DNA of 7,072 nucleotides from an uncultured Eggerthella sp. (GCA_902470405.1 CABRGJ010000043.1:1-7072), one strand, 5' to 3'. Counted from the first letter of the stretch, positions 1-5,422 are shown. Translations and numbers: made by a program. Notes: generated by a model from the sequence alone, not told the origin.

Positions 1-659
1 GGGGCGGCAACATCGGTATCTGCGCAACGCAGTTCGGTGCTCCGTATCCTAAGTCTCGTCTGCATGTTCCGAACCCCTTCAACAATACCTATCGTACGTA
101 TGACGACAAGTGGATCTACATCTGCATGCCCCAGTACGATAAGTACTATTCCATGATGATGGGTCTGTTCGGTCGCGAAGATCAGATCGACAACCCCGAC
201 ACCAACAACCTTACCTCGCTCAAGGCATCCGGTAAGAACGTCGAGGTCATTCAGTGGCTCGAAGAGGCCTTCGCTAAGAAGACCTTCGATGAGTGGATGA
301 AGATCTTCAAGGAAAACGAAGTGCCTGCTCAGAAGTGCTTCCGTTATACTGACGTCGTCAAGGACGAAGAGGCATACGACAACGACGCACTCCGCATGGT
401 CGAGTACGATGCATGGGGTAAGCGCGCTCTGCCTATGACTCCTGTTCGCTTCGGCTCCTTTGGTGATCCTCCGGTCATCCTCTCTAAGCCGATCGGTTAT
501 CACACCGAAGAGTTCATGAAGGAGTATGGCTACTCTGAGGACGAGATCGCTGCGATCGCTGCAGACGGTGGCGTTGTGGTCTATGACGGTCCCGAGATCG
601 AAGATCGCATCTTCGTATCCAAGCGTCAGGCTGCTGGCGAAGCACCTTGCAACTGGTAG
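1..659 (+). CDS. Family III (CaiB/BaiF-type) CoA-transferase, C-terminal part
   Basis: The frame is open from the left edge (first full codon at position 3) to a TAG at 657-659, giving 218 visible residues. The family is normally about 390-430 residues, so roughly the N-terminal half, with the catalytic aspartate that carries the acyl-CoA anhydride, lies outside the window. The visible part opens with a Gly-Gly pair that may be the end of the family's glycine-rich loop. It continues with the typical segment NPFNNTYRTYDDKWIYICM, a helical region with LEEAFAKKTFDEW, then VPAQKCFRYTDVV and a late HTEEFMKEYGYSEDEI stretch, where family members end. Such enzymes move CoA between organic acids in the cytoplasm (carnitine, bile-acid or 2-hydroxyacid pathways). 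The donor and acceptor here cannot be told. Codon use is strongly biased (cgt, ggt, ctc, aag), suggesting high expression. An intrinsic terminator follows directly. Confidence 0.88.
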   Translation, partial: GGNIGICATQFGAPYPKSRLHVPNPFNNTYRTYDDKWIYICMPQYDKYYSMMMGLFGREDQIDNPDTNNLTSLKASGKNVEVIQWLEEAFAKKTFDEWMKIFKENEVPAQKCFRYTDVVKDEEAYDNDALRMVEYDAWGKRALPMTPVRFGSFGDPPVILSKPIGYHTEEFMKEYGYSEDEIAAIAADGGVVVYDGPEIEDRIFVSKRQAAGEAPCNW

Positions 660-681
660 CAATCAGTTAGCTTCTAAATTC

Positions 682-719
682 GAACCCCGTTCGGTCTTTA
701 GCCGGGCGGGGTTTCTTTT
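682..719 (+). terminator. Intrinsic terminator of the CoA-transferase gene
   Basis: AACCCCG (683-689) pairs with CGGGGTT (707-713), and the run TTTCTTTT follows. It starts about 23 nt after the stop codon, so the transferase is the last gene of its transcript. Confidence 0.85.
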
Positions 720-837
720 GTGCTAAGGGCAGTAGGGAGAAGCTGTACGCCGCTTGTGCAGCCGTGGGCGATCACAGCAGCGTTGCCTGCAAGCGAGCAG
801 CTGTAGGGAGGCATGCCTTCTCTCTGTTTGCCCTGGC

Positions 838-864
838 ATAAAAAAGGCTCCCGAGGGAGCCTTT
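838..864 (-). terminator. Intrinsic terminator of the minus-strand flavoprotein gene
   Basis: GGCTCC (846-851) pairs with GGAGCC (856-861), extended by AAA/TTT flanks. Read on the minus strand, the stem is followed by a run of six T. It lies about 30 nt beyond the TAG stop of the reductase gene. The stem would also form on plus-strand transcripts, but there the T run is only three bases, so it mainly serves the minus strand. Confidence 0.75.
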
Positions 865-894
865 CAGTGGATGCGAAAGTTTGCGGAATGCAAG

Positions 895-1512
895 CTAGGC
901 GAGTTTATTGATCAGTTCGACCATGTCGATACCAAGTTGTCGCGCAACGACAGGCGCGATGGGATCTTCAGAGACCGAACGTCGCCACTGGGGCTTACCT
1001 TCCTTCATGCCTGCCATCAGAGAGCCTGTGATGCTCGATGCGATAACGGGGCCTTCAGGACGGGGATTAACGACGATCATCTCGTGTGTTGCGCAGAATT
1101 GATTCAGTGCAGCATTAGTGGATTCTGCGCCGCAATTATCGAGTCCTGCCATGGTCAGATAGCCAGCTACCTTATGCTTTAGTTGATTCGCGACCATATG
1201 CATCGGACGCGTACGGTCCATGAAGCATTTCATGCGGCCAGAGACGTTCGAGAAGTAGTCGGGCGAAGCGACGATGATGCCATCAGCATCGAGCATCTTC
1301 GTTTTGATCTCTTCCATATCGTCGTCTTTGATACTGCATTCGGGCTTGAACAAGCAACGATTGCAGCCGGTGCAGAACTTGATGTTCTTTTCGGATAGTT
1401 CGATGACCTCTGTGTCCGCTCCAAGTTCAGTTGCAGCGCTCAGAGCTTGGTCGATCAGGTAGTCGGTGTTTTGGCCAGTGCGATGACTGCCATTGATCGC
1501 TAAGATCTTCAT
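895..1512 (-). CDS. Flavodoxin-fold NAD(P)H:FMN reductase, iron-sulfur flavoprotein-like
   Basis: This is a 205-residue protein beginning MKILAINGSHRTGQNT, the FMN-phosphate loop at the N-terminus of the NADPH-dependent FMN reductase/flavodoxin-like fold. Four cysteines spaced Cx2Cx2Cx5C (about residues 47-59, CTGCNRCLFKPEC) are followed by DDD. This is the compact 4Fe-4S motif of archaeal and clostridial iron-sulfur flavoproteins, although many relatives keep these cysteines without proof of a cluster. SPDYFSNVSGRMKCFMDR (about 83-100) is the usual second FMN-binding segment. It probably carries electrons between NAD(P)H or ferredoxin and a low-potential acceptor in the cytoplasm; the partner is unknown. 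An in-frame ATG at 1530 would add six residues. I prefer 1512 because the family starts at MKI, GGGG lies at Shine-Dalgarno distance, and the predicted promoter leaves only about 13 nt before 1530. It is divergent from the dehydrogenase. Confidence 0.87.
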   Translation of the reverse strand: MKILAINGSHRTGQNTDYLIDQALSAATELGADTEVIELSEKNIKFCTGCNRCLFKPECSIKDDDMEEIKTKMLDADGIIVASPDYFSNVSGRMKCFMDRTRPMHMVANQLKHKVAGYLTMAGLDNCGAESTNAALNQFCATHEMIVVNPRPEGPVIASSITGSLMAGMKEGKPQWRRSVSEDPIAPVVARQLGIDMVELINKLA

Positions 1513-1549
1513 GGGCATCCCCGTTCTCATAAAACTTCACACAGTATTG

Positions 1550-1579
1550 ATTATAGAGAAAGGGAAAGGTTGAAAACAA
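1550..1579 (-). promoter_or_regulatory. Promoter of the flavoprotein gene
   Basis: On the minus strand a perfect TATAAT (plus-strand 1550-1555) is preceded by TTGTTT (plus-strand 1574-1579) with an 18-bp spacer. The predicted transcription start near 1543 gives a leader of about 31 nt to the ATG at 1512, consistent with that start. The -35 match is weak, so the call rests mostly on the -10 box. Confidence 0.5.
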
Positions 1580-1618
1580 AGAAATGCCCTATGGATTATC
1601 GGACAGTAATGAGGTTTT

Positions 1619-1643
1619 GATGCTTCAAAAAACGTGTTCATTT
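1619..1643 (+). promoter_or_regulatory. Putative operator of the dehydrogenase operon, shared with the MFS1 promoter region
   Basis: The 14-mer AAAACGTGTTCATT at 1629-1642 is identical to 3199-3212 upstream of the first MFS gene, and in both places it is preceded by TTCAA-type sequence. It ends about 50 bp before the dehydrogenase start codon. A possible -10 box, TATTAG (1665-1670), lies downstream at a distance that would put GTTCATT next to the -35 region. That is suggestive of an activator site, but the promoter itself is not clear. A TACTAA/TTAGTA inverted repeat with a 9-bp spacer (1652-1672) lies between this site and the gene. Confidence 0.4.
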
Positions 1644-1694
1644 AGCTACGCTACTAACTGAGATTATTAGTATCCGCATACAAGAAGAGGGAAT

Positions 1695-2867
1695 ATGTAT
1701 AGCTTTGCTCTTTCGCCCGAGCAAGAGCGGCTCATCGCTGCGTTTCGTGCTTTCGGGGAGAGTATCTTCACGCCGGAACGTGTGTTCCAATGGAAGCGCG
1801 ATCAGGGTCTGCCCGATGAAGTGGTGAAAGGTTTTACCGATCTTTACTTCAGTTTCGAATCTCCTGCTATCGGCAGTTCGTTCGCTCACAACGTCATGAG
1901 CCAGACGCTCATCCTCGAGGAGCTCTCTCGCTGTGCGGGCGCTACGTTGCCGTTCCAAAACGATCTGTTCAATCTGCAGATCATGAATTGGTTTGCCGAA
2001 TCCACGCGTTTTGCAGACGCGCTCGAGTTTTATCGTAAGACCGGACGTCTCATGTTCTCGTTCGCGATCTCCGAGCCTTTTGCTGGCTCGGACTCCATGA
2101 GCATGCAGACATCCACGCAGACCATCGATGGCAAGATCATCTTGAATGGTCAAAAGAATTACGTGAACAACGGTGAATACTCACCGAACATCCTTGTTGC
2201 TGCGATCGACAAGGATGTGCAAGAGCCGGGGAAGTATCCGGCGCTTGCCTTCTGGCTCATTCCGCGCGATTTGAAAGGGGTGCGTGCCTATCCTATCAAC
2301 AAGATCGGACAGTCAATGCTGCCCTTCGCCTCGCTTTCATTCGAGGATGTCGAATTGTTGCCCGAGTACCGCCTGAGCGGCAACGAGGGCGGCTTCAGGC
2401 AGCTCTTTCGTCTGCTCGAATTCGGCCGTGTGTTCATCTGCGCTTCGTCGGTCGGCATGGCGCAAGCGGCCATGGAAGATGCGGTAGCTCATGCGCGCGA
2501 TCGTAAGGCATTCGGCGTGCAGATCAGTCGTTTCCAACAGATCGAGCAAATGCTCACCGATATGGAGGTCAGCCTCTATAACATGCGTATGATGCTCTAT
2601 CGCGCAGTGTGGGAGATCGAGAATGACACCCCAAGCAAACGGCTCTCTGTTGCGCTCATGAAGCGTTTCATCCCCGAGGCGGCGACCGAGGTCGCTAGCA
2701 ATGCTATGCAGATTCTTGGTGGACTTGGGTATACTGAGGGTTCTCGTGTAAGCTCTATATGGGAAGATTGTCGAGGCAATCAGATCGCAGAAGGCACCGA
2801 CCAGATCATGGTCTACATTTCTGCTCCGCTCATTTTGGAAAAGTACGAAAAGGAAGAAGCTCTATGA
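1695..2867 (+). CDS. Acyl-CoA dehydrogenase family flavoprotein (CaiA-like)
   Basis: This 390-residue protein has the usual family length. AISEPFAGSDS (124-134) is the FAD/substrate signature of the beta domain. GKIILNGQKNYVNN (146-159) follows, then RKAFGVQISRFQ (270-281) of the C-terminal helical domain with the FAD-binding Arg-x-x-Phe-Gly, LGGLGYTEG (341-349), and the catalytic-base segment IAEGTDQIM with Glu366. By eye the closest well-known pattern is crotonobetainyl-CoA reductase CaiA, but CaiA lacks the glutamate that is kept here, so alpha,beta-dehydrogenation or the reverse reduction are both chemically possible. The N-terminal domain lacks the common PEEYGG segment and has YFSFESPAIGSSFA instead. 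FAD would be the cofactor and an ETF-type carrier its likely partner, though no ETF gene is in the window. GAAGAGGGA just before the ATG is the ribosome site. The last codons overlap the next gene. Confidence 0.9.
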   Translation: MYSFALSPEQERLIAAFRAFGESIFTPERVFQWKRDQGLPDEVVKGFTDLYFSFESPAIGSSFAHNVMSQTLILEELSRCAGATLPFQNDLFNLQIMNWFAESTRFADALEFYRKTGRLMFSFAISEPFAGSDSMSMQTSTQTIDGKIILNGQKNYVNNGEYSPNILVAAIDKDVQEPGKYPALAFWLIPRDLKGVRAYPINKIGQSMLPFASLSFEDVELLPEYRLSGNEGGFRQLFRLLEFGRVFICASSVGMAQAAMEDAVAHARDRKAFGVQISRFQQIEQMLTDMEVSLYNMRMMLYRAVWEIENDTPSKRLSVALMKRFIPEAATEVASNAMQILGGLGYTEGSRVSSIWEDCRGNQIAEGTDQIMVYISAPLILEKYEKEEAL

Positions 2868-3103
2868 AACAAAGCACGAAGTATTGGATCTATGCGCTCA
2901 TAATCAACCCGATCACTACCCTCGTCATCATGTATATGTACAATGCAGGTTTTAATCTGCTGAACCTGATCGGTGTCGGCATCATCGGTTACGGCATCTT
3001 CCTGTATTTCGTTGTTCAGGCTATCAGGATCGACGTGAAAGCGCGTCAGGCATACGTGAAGAAGAAGGGCAAGGGCAAGAAGGGCTCCAAGAAGAAGCGC
3101 TAA
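2864..3103 (+). CDS. Small two-helix membrane protein with lysine-rich tail, unknown function
   Basis: A 79-residue product whose ATG overlaps the dehydrogenase TGA (ATGA), indicating translational coupling; AGGAAG lies at ribosome-site distance inside the upstream gene. Two hydrophobic segments (about residues 8-26 and 32-53) are joined by a very short loop containing Asn-Ala-Gly. The tail from about residue 55 is strongly basic, with lysine and glycine repeats ending in KKKR. The positive-inside rule puts both termini in the cytoplasm. No domain is recognised. The coupling suggests a role tied to the dehydrogenase, for example docking the flavoenzyme or a redox partner at the membrane, but that is inference. 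The frame is open upstream to 2759 inside the dehydrogenase; those residues show no coding character. A terminator follows, so it ends the operon. Confidence 0.82.
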   Translation: MKQSTKYWIYALIINPITTLVIMYMYNAGFNLLNLIGVGIIGYGIFLYFVVQAIRIDVKARQAYVKKKGKGKKGSKKKR

Positions 3104-3146
3104 GCCCCGTTTTGCTAAGGATCGAGACATGCGCTCTCGATGATGG

Positions 3147-3175
3147 AAAGCCGCGAAGAAATTCGCGGCTTTTTT
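3147..3175 (+). terminator. Intrinsic terminator of the dehydrogenase operon
   Basis: An 11-bp perfect stem, AAAGCCGCGAA (3147-3157) with TTCGCGGCTTT (3162-3172), is closed by a GAAA tetraloop (GNRA type) and followed by T through 3175. It lies 43 nt after the stop codon of the small membrane protein. Confidence 0.93.
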
Positions 3176-3188
3176 GTGCCTTTTCCGC

Positions 3189-3244
3189 GAACGGGTTCAA
3201 AACGTGTTCATTAGGGAGATGAACAGGTTCAAAACATGTTCATT
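3189..3244 (+). repeat. Two copies of a 24-bp operator-like direct repeat upstream of MFS1
   Basis: Copy A spans 3189-3212 and copy B 3221-3244. They match at 22 of 24 positions and start 32 bp apart, close to three helical turns. Each begins with an inverted pair GAAC-NN-GTTC, then AAAAC, then a third half-site, (G/A)TGTTCATT. In copy B an outer inverted repeat ATGAACA (3219-3225) / TGTTCAT (3237-3243) also appears. The layout suggests tandem binding of a dimeric regulator. No regulator gene is in the window. The gap from 3104 to 3562 otherwise holds the terminator before these repeats and the leader described separately. Confidence 0.6.
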
Positions 3245-3380
3245 TTTGGACAGAAAATCATTTTTGCCCGCTATTGATAGATTTCACTGATATATTGTTC
3301 AGAATCTATTTATAAAATCCGAACAAAAAGCCCGATCTACATAACAACAAAAAAGTGTCAACTGGTCAGATTCTCAAACC

Positions 3381-3392
3381 TGACTATTTTTG
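3381..3392 (+). promoter_or_regulatory. Conserved TGACYATTTTTG box of MFS1
   Basis: TGACTATTTTTG stands 42 nt upstream of the first leader hairpin of MFS1. TGACCATTTTTG stands 42 nt upstream of the corresponding hairpin of MFS2. It is overlapped by an inverted pair GTCAG N10 CTGAC in MFS1 only. It may be part of the promoter or a protein site. I could not place a convincing -10 box with confidence. Confidence 0.4.
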
Positions 3393-3422
3393 CCCCAACT
3401 TGAAAACTTCAAAATAATACGT

Positions 3423-3480
3423 GGGGAAACTTCCCCTGTGGTATCACGTGACGAACATACGCCGAGATTCGTCTCGTGAT
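3423..3480 (+). ncRNA. Structured 5' leader of MFS1: two hairpins with conserved loop
   Basis: Hairpin 1 is GGGGA (3423-3427), loop AACT, TCCCC (3432-3436). Hairpin 2 is ATCACGTGACGAA (3443-3455) pairing with TTCGTCTCGTGAT (3468-3480), 13 positions with a single T-T mismatch, around a 12-nt loop that contains TACGCCGAG (3458-3466). The same order, spacing and loop motif precede MFS2 with different stem sequences that still pair. The likely role is cis-regulation of the carrier gene (ligand-, protein- or antitermination-type control); no known RNA family was recognised by eye. About 80 nt separate it from the start codon, including a 12-bp palindrome CGACAGCTGTCG (3524-3535). Confidence 0.5.
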
Positions 3481-3562
3481 CGCACAAGCTGTATTGAAAG
3501 TAAAGGAAAGTGAGGCGTTCTCGCGACAGCTGTCGTGGCTCGCCCGGAAAGGAAAAGAAGTT

Positions 3563-4888
3563 ATGGCAACTGCTACAACTCAGAAGATGACGGCTCGTCA
3601 TATTCTTGTAGTACTCACATGCGTCTTCTGTACCTTTGGCTGCGCAGCTATCACCTTTAGCTGCCCTGGTCTTTGCTATCGTCCGGTAGCAAATTACCTT
3701 GGCGTCCAGGTATCTGACGTATCGTTCTACATGTCGATCGTCTACTTCGCTGAAGTTATCTTCTCTCCAATCATTGGCGCACTGCTCGAAAAGTATGATG
3801 CTCGTCTCATCTGTACCATCGCTGCTATCTTCACCTCGGCTGGCATCGGCGCTATGTCGTTCTACACCGAGCTCTGGCAGTGGTACATCTCCGGTTTCTT
3901 CATGGGAATCGGCGAGATCACGCTTCTGTGGCTCATGGTCGCAGGTCTTTTGAACCGTTGGTTCAAAGCGAAGCTCGGTCTCATGCTCGGTATCTCTTAT
4001 GCGATGACCGGTCTTGGTGGTGCGGTCTTCAATTTCATCGGTCAGTTCATTCTCGGCCCGAACCTGTTGGTTGAAGACACCTGGCGCGACCTGTACCTGT
4101 TCTACGGTATCGCTGCTGCTGTCCTCTCTATCCCCTTCACGCTGTTCTGCATTCGCTCTCACCCGCAGGATTGTGGCTTGAAGGCATACGGCGCACCGAT
4201 CGAAGAGGGCGAGGTCATCACGTCCGATCATCTCGAGCTTCCTGGTATCCCTGCAAAGGTCGCTTACACCAAGTGGTACTTCTGGGTACTCATCATCGCG
4301 GGTTGCTTGTTCAATGTTGGCGGTATCTATCCGCAGCATTTCACGACCTTCTATCAGACCGTTGTTGCTGTTGATGCGGCTGGCATTGCTATTCCGGATC
4401 TCATGATCATGTCTGGTACGCTCGAGGCATGCTGCATGATCGGTATGGCAGTTGGTAAGGTCACCATCGGCGCTATCGAATCTCGCAACATCGTCGTTGC
4501 TCTTGCATTCGGCGCGGTTTGCGGCTTCATCGGCCTTATCGGCATCTGGTACGGCGGCATGAACAAGATCATCCCTGTTCTGTTCTTCGGTGGCTTCATC
4601 TTCGGCATGCTCTATCCGTTGGTTACCACAGCACTTCCGTACATCACCCGCCTGCTCTTCGGCGAAAAGGATTACGACAAGATCTACTCTGTCATCCTTA
4701 TGCCAGTCAATCTGGTTGGTGCATTTGCGGCATCTGGCCTTGCTCTTATCTACCAGGGCCCAGGTTGGGATTGGTACTTCATCGTCGGTCTCATCGTTGC
4801 CGTTCTCTGCTTCATCTTCGGCTTTGTCGTTGTCAAGTGGGGCACCAAGGATTATCGTGGCGACAAGGCTGCAGGTACTGCTCACTAA
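3563..4888 (+). CDS. MFS transporter, oxalate/formate-antiporter (OFA) type, copy 1
   Basis: A 441-residue protein with twelve predicted membrane helices (about 13-33, 53-75, 82-100, 103-127, 138-165, 177-197, 238-260, 280-302, 309-329, 334-355, 372-395, 403-425). The helix 2-3 loop GALLEKYDARL (72-82) is the degenerate MFS motif A. NRWFKAKLGLMLGISYAMTG (131-150) is typical of the OFA and monocarboxylate-carrier group. The central cytoplasmic loop is about 198-237. TFSCPGLCYRPVA (31-43) and DKIYSVI (372-378, with a lysine at the start of helix 11) are shared with copy 2. It probably exchanges small organic anions or protons with them at the cytoplasmic membrane; the substrate is unknown. The ATG at 3563 follows AAAGGA at a 9-nt distance. 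The in-frame GTG at 3476 lies inside the leader hairpin and was not chosen. Codon bias suggests high expression. Confidence 0.92.
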   Translation: MATATTQKMTARHILVVLTCVFCTFGCAAITFSCPGLCYRPVANYLGVQVSDVSFYMSIVYFAEVIFSPIIGALLEKYDARLICTIAAIFTSAGIGAMSFYTELWQWYISGFFMGIGEITLLWLMVAGLLNRWFKAKLGLMLGISYAMTGLGGAVFNFIGQFILGPNLLVEDTWRDLYLFYGIAAAVLSIPFTLFCIRSHPQDCGLKAYGAPIEEGEVITSDHLELPGIPAKVAYTKWYFWVLIIAGCLFNVGGIYPQHFTTFYQTVVAVDAAGIAIPDLMIMSGTLEACCMIGMAVGKVTIGAIESRNIVVALAFGAVCGFIGLIGIWYGGMNKIIPVLFFGGFIFGMLYPLVTTALPYITRLLFGEKDYDKIYSVILMPVNLVGAFAASGLALIYQGPGWDWYFIVGLIVAVLCFIFGFVVVKWGTKDYRGDKAAGTAH

Positions 4889-4904
4889 TCTCGAGTGACA
4901 GAGT

Positions 4905-4922
4905 GCTACTTATATAAGTAGC
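4905..4922. repeat. Perfect 18-bp palindrome after MFS1
   Basis: GCTACTTATATAAGTAGC reads identically on both strands. It lies between the MFS1 stop codon and its terminator stem, only 3 nt before the latter. It could be a protein-binding site or an extra RNA hairpin protecting the 3' end. It has no counterpart after MFS2. Confidence 0.6.
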
Positions 4923-4925
4923 TTC

Positions 4926-4965
4926 ATCGGACACCCGGTATGATGCTGGGTGTCCGATTCTTTTT
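4926..4965 (+). terminator. Intrinsic terminator of MFS1
   Basis: ATCGGACACCC (4926-4936) pairs perfectly with GGGTGTCCGAT (4948-4958), and TTCTTTTT follows. It separates the two MFS genes into different transcripts. Confidence 0.92.
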
Positions 4966-5160
4966 AGAGCCGAAAGCAGGGTATGCAATAGACAGAATAT
5001 TAGATGTGACCCCGAATTATTAAGGGAAACTATCGCTCCGAAGGGACTTTCATTGTTAAATGCAATCGGTTTGTCTTGACGAAGTGGCGCTCTTTCGATC
5101 ATTTCAAAAATTTTTTTGTGATGCGTTGTAAAAAAAGCAGAATCATGCTCTCGAAAAAAA
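4966..5160. other. A/T-rich intergenic stretch without a recognised gene
   Basis: This is the first part of the 457-bp gap between the MFS1 terminator and MFS2. I see no credible coding frame; the minus-strand frame across it also runs through the terminator and the end of MFS1. It contains homopolymer A and T runs (about 5106-5117, 5130-5136 and 5154-5160) that may bend the DNA upstream of the MFS2 promoter. Confidence 0.4.
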
Positions 5161-5189
5161 TACCGATTGAACAGGAACTTTATCAGAAC

Positions 5190-5229
5190 GAACGCGTTCA
5201 AAAGAACGTGTAGTATAACGCGTTCAAAA
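5190..5229 (+). repeat. Paired AACGCGTTCAAAA elements upstream of MFS2
   Basis: AACGCGTTCAAAA occurs at 5191-5203 and again at 5217-5229, 26 bp apart. The first is part of a perfect palindrome GAACGCGTTC (5190-5199) and is followed by GAACGTGT. They have the same GAAC-NN-GTTC-AAAA plan as the repeats upstream of MFS1. A weaker relative, GAACAGGAAC, stands at 5169-5178. TATAAC (5214-5219) between the copies could be a -10 box, which would place the first palindrome over the -35 region. Confidence 0.55.
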
Positions 5230-5258
5230 ATAAATTCTATGGGGCAAAATGTGACATC

Positions 5259-5270
5259 TGACCATTTTTG
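5259..5270 (+). promoter_or_regulatory. Conserved TGACYATTTTTG box of MFS2
   Basis: TGACCATTTTTG differs by one base from the box before MFS1 and has the same 42-nt distance to the first leader hairpin. A GGGGCAAAAT (5241-5250) just upstream is the reverse complement of the ATTTTGCCCC inside the MFS1 copy, so here an inverted CAAAAT / ATTTTTG pair is formed. Confidence 0.4.
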
Positions 5271-5300
5271 TAGAGGAAATGGAGGCAGAAAATGTTCGTG

Positions 5301-5374
5301 AGGGTATTTATGCCCTTGCGTGCAATTGTCCTTAGAGAGAAATTACACCGAGCCTCTCGAAGAACGATTGCATG
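5301..5374 (+). ncRNA. Structured 5' leader of MFS2: two hairpins with conserved loop
   Basis: Hairpin 1 is AGGGTA (5301-5306), loop TTTA, TGCCCT (5311-5316), with one G-U pair. Hairpin 2 begins two nt later: CGTGCAATTGTCCTT (5319-5333) pairs with AAGAACGATTGCATG (5360-5374), with two G-U pairs and one C-A mismatch. An A-G mismatch then leads into an inner GAGAG (5335-5339) / CTCTC (5354-5358) stem. The 14-nt apical loop holds TACACCGAG (5344-5352), one nt before the 3' arm, exactly as in MFS1. GTAAAGGAAA directly after it (5374-5383) is also conserved in MFS1 (3500-3509). A further 6-bp stem, GGAGCG/CGCTCC (5386-5403), sits just before the ribosome site. Confidence 0.52.
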
Positions 5375-5410
5375 TAAAGGAAACGGGAGCGAATGAGCGC
5401 TCCACGAGAA

Positions 5411-5420
5411 GAAGGAGGGG
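5411..5420 (+). promoter_or_regulatory. Strong ribosome-binding site of MFS2
   Basis: GAAGGAGGGG, nearly the full anti-16S complement, lies immediately before the ATG at 5423. It argues for that start over the in-frame ATG at 5393, which would add MSAPREEGGV and would itself lie in the loop of the GGAGCG/CGCTCC hairpin. Confidence 0.75.
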
Positions 5421-5422
5421 TT

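Noticed and set aside
720..837. Gap between two terminators checked for a tRNA or small RNA
   Set aside because: No cloverleaf, promoter or conserved stem could be assembled. It seems to be plain intergenic sequence between convergent genes.
754..1182. Plus-strand open frame opposite the flavoprotein gene
   Set aside because: It runs through the minus-strand terminator and opposite a clear flavodoxin-family gene; its product is cysteine-rich and without family features.
3189..3244. Possible CRISPR-like repeat-spacer unit
   Set aside because: There are only two imperfect 24-bp copies with an 8-bp gap, no further units and no cas gene. An operator pair is the better reading.
3476..3562. Upstream GTG extension of MFS1 (29 extra residues)
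   Set aside because: The GTG lies inside the 3' arm of the leader hairpin, the extra residues have no counterpart in MFS2, and AAAGGA precedes the ATG at 3563 at a good distance.
3374..4885. 503-codon open frame on the minus strand opposite MFS1, with a related one (5597-6202) opposite MFS2
   Set aside because: It is the antisense shadow of a codon-biased membrane protein gene: the predicted product is rich in Asp, Glu and Arg without any domain, crosses the leader hairpins and has no ribosome site. The resemblance between the two shadows only reflects the paralogy of the carriers.
5134..5152. Possible minus-strand terminator (AGCA/TGCT stem with T run)
   Set aside because: The stem is only about 4 bp and there is no minus-strand gene that would need it.
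4833..5201. Minus-strand 122-codon frame in the gap between the MFS genes
   Set aside because: It crosses the A/T-rich gap, the MFS1 terminator, the palindrome and the end of MFS1, has no ribosome site and shows no recognisable domain.
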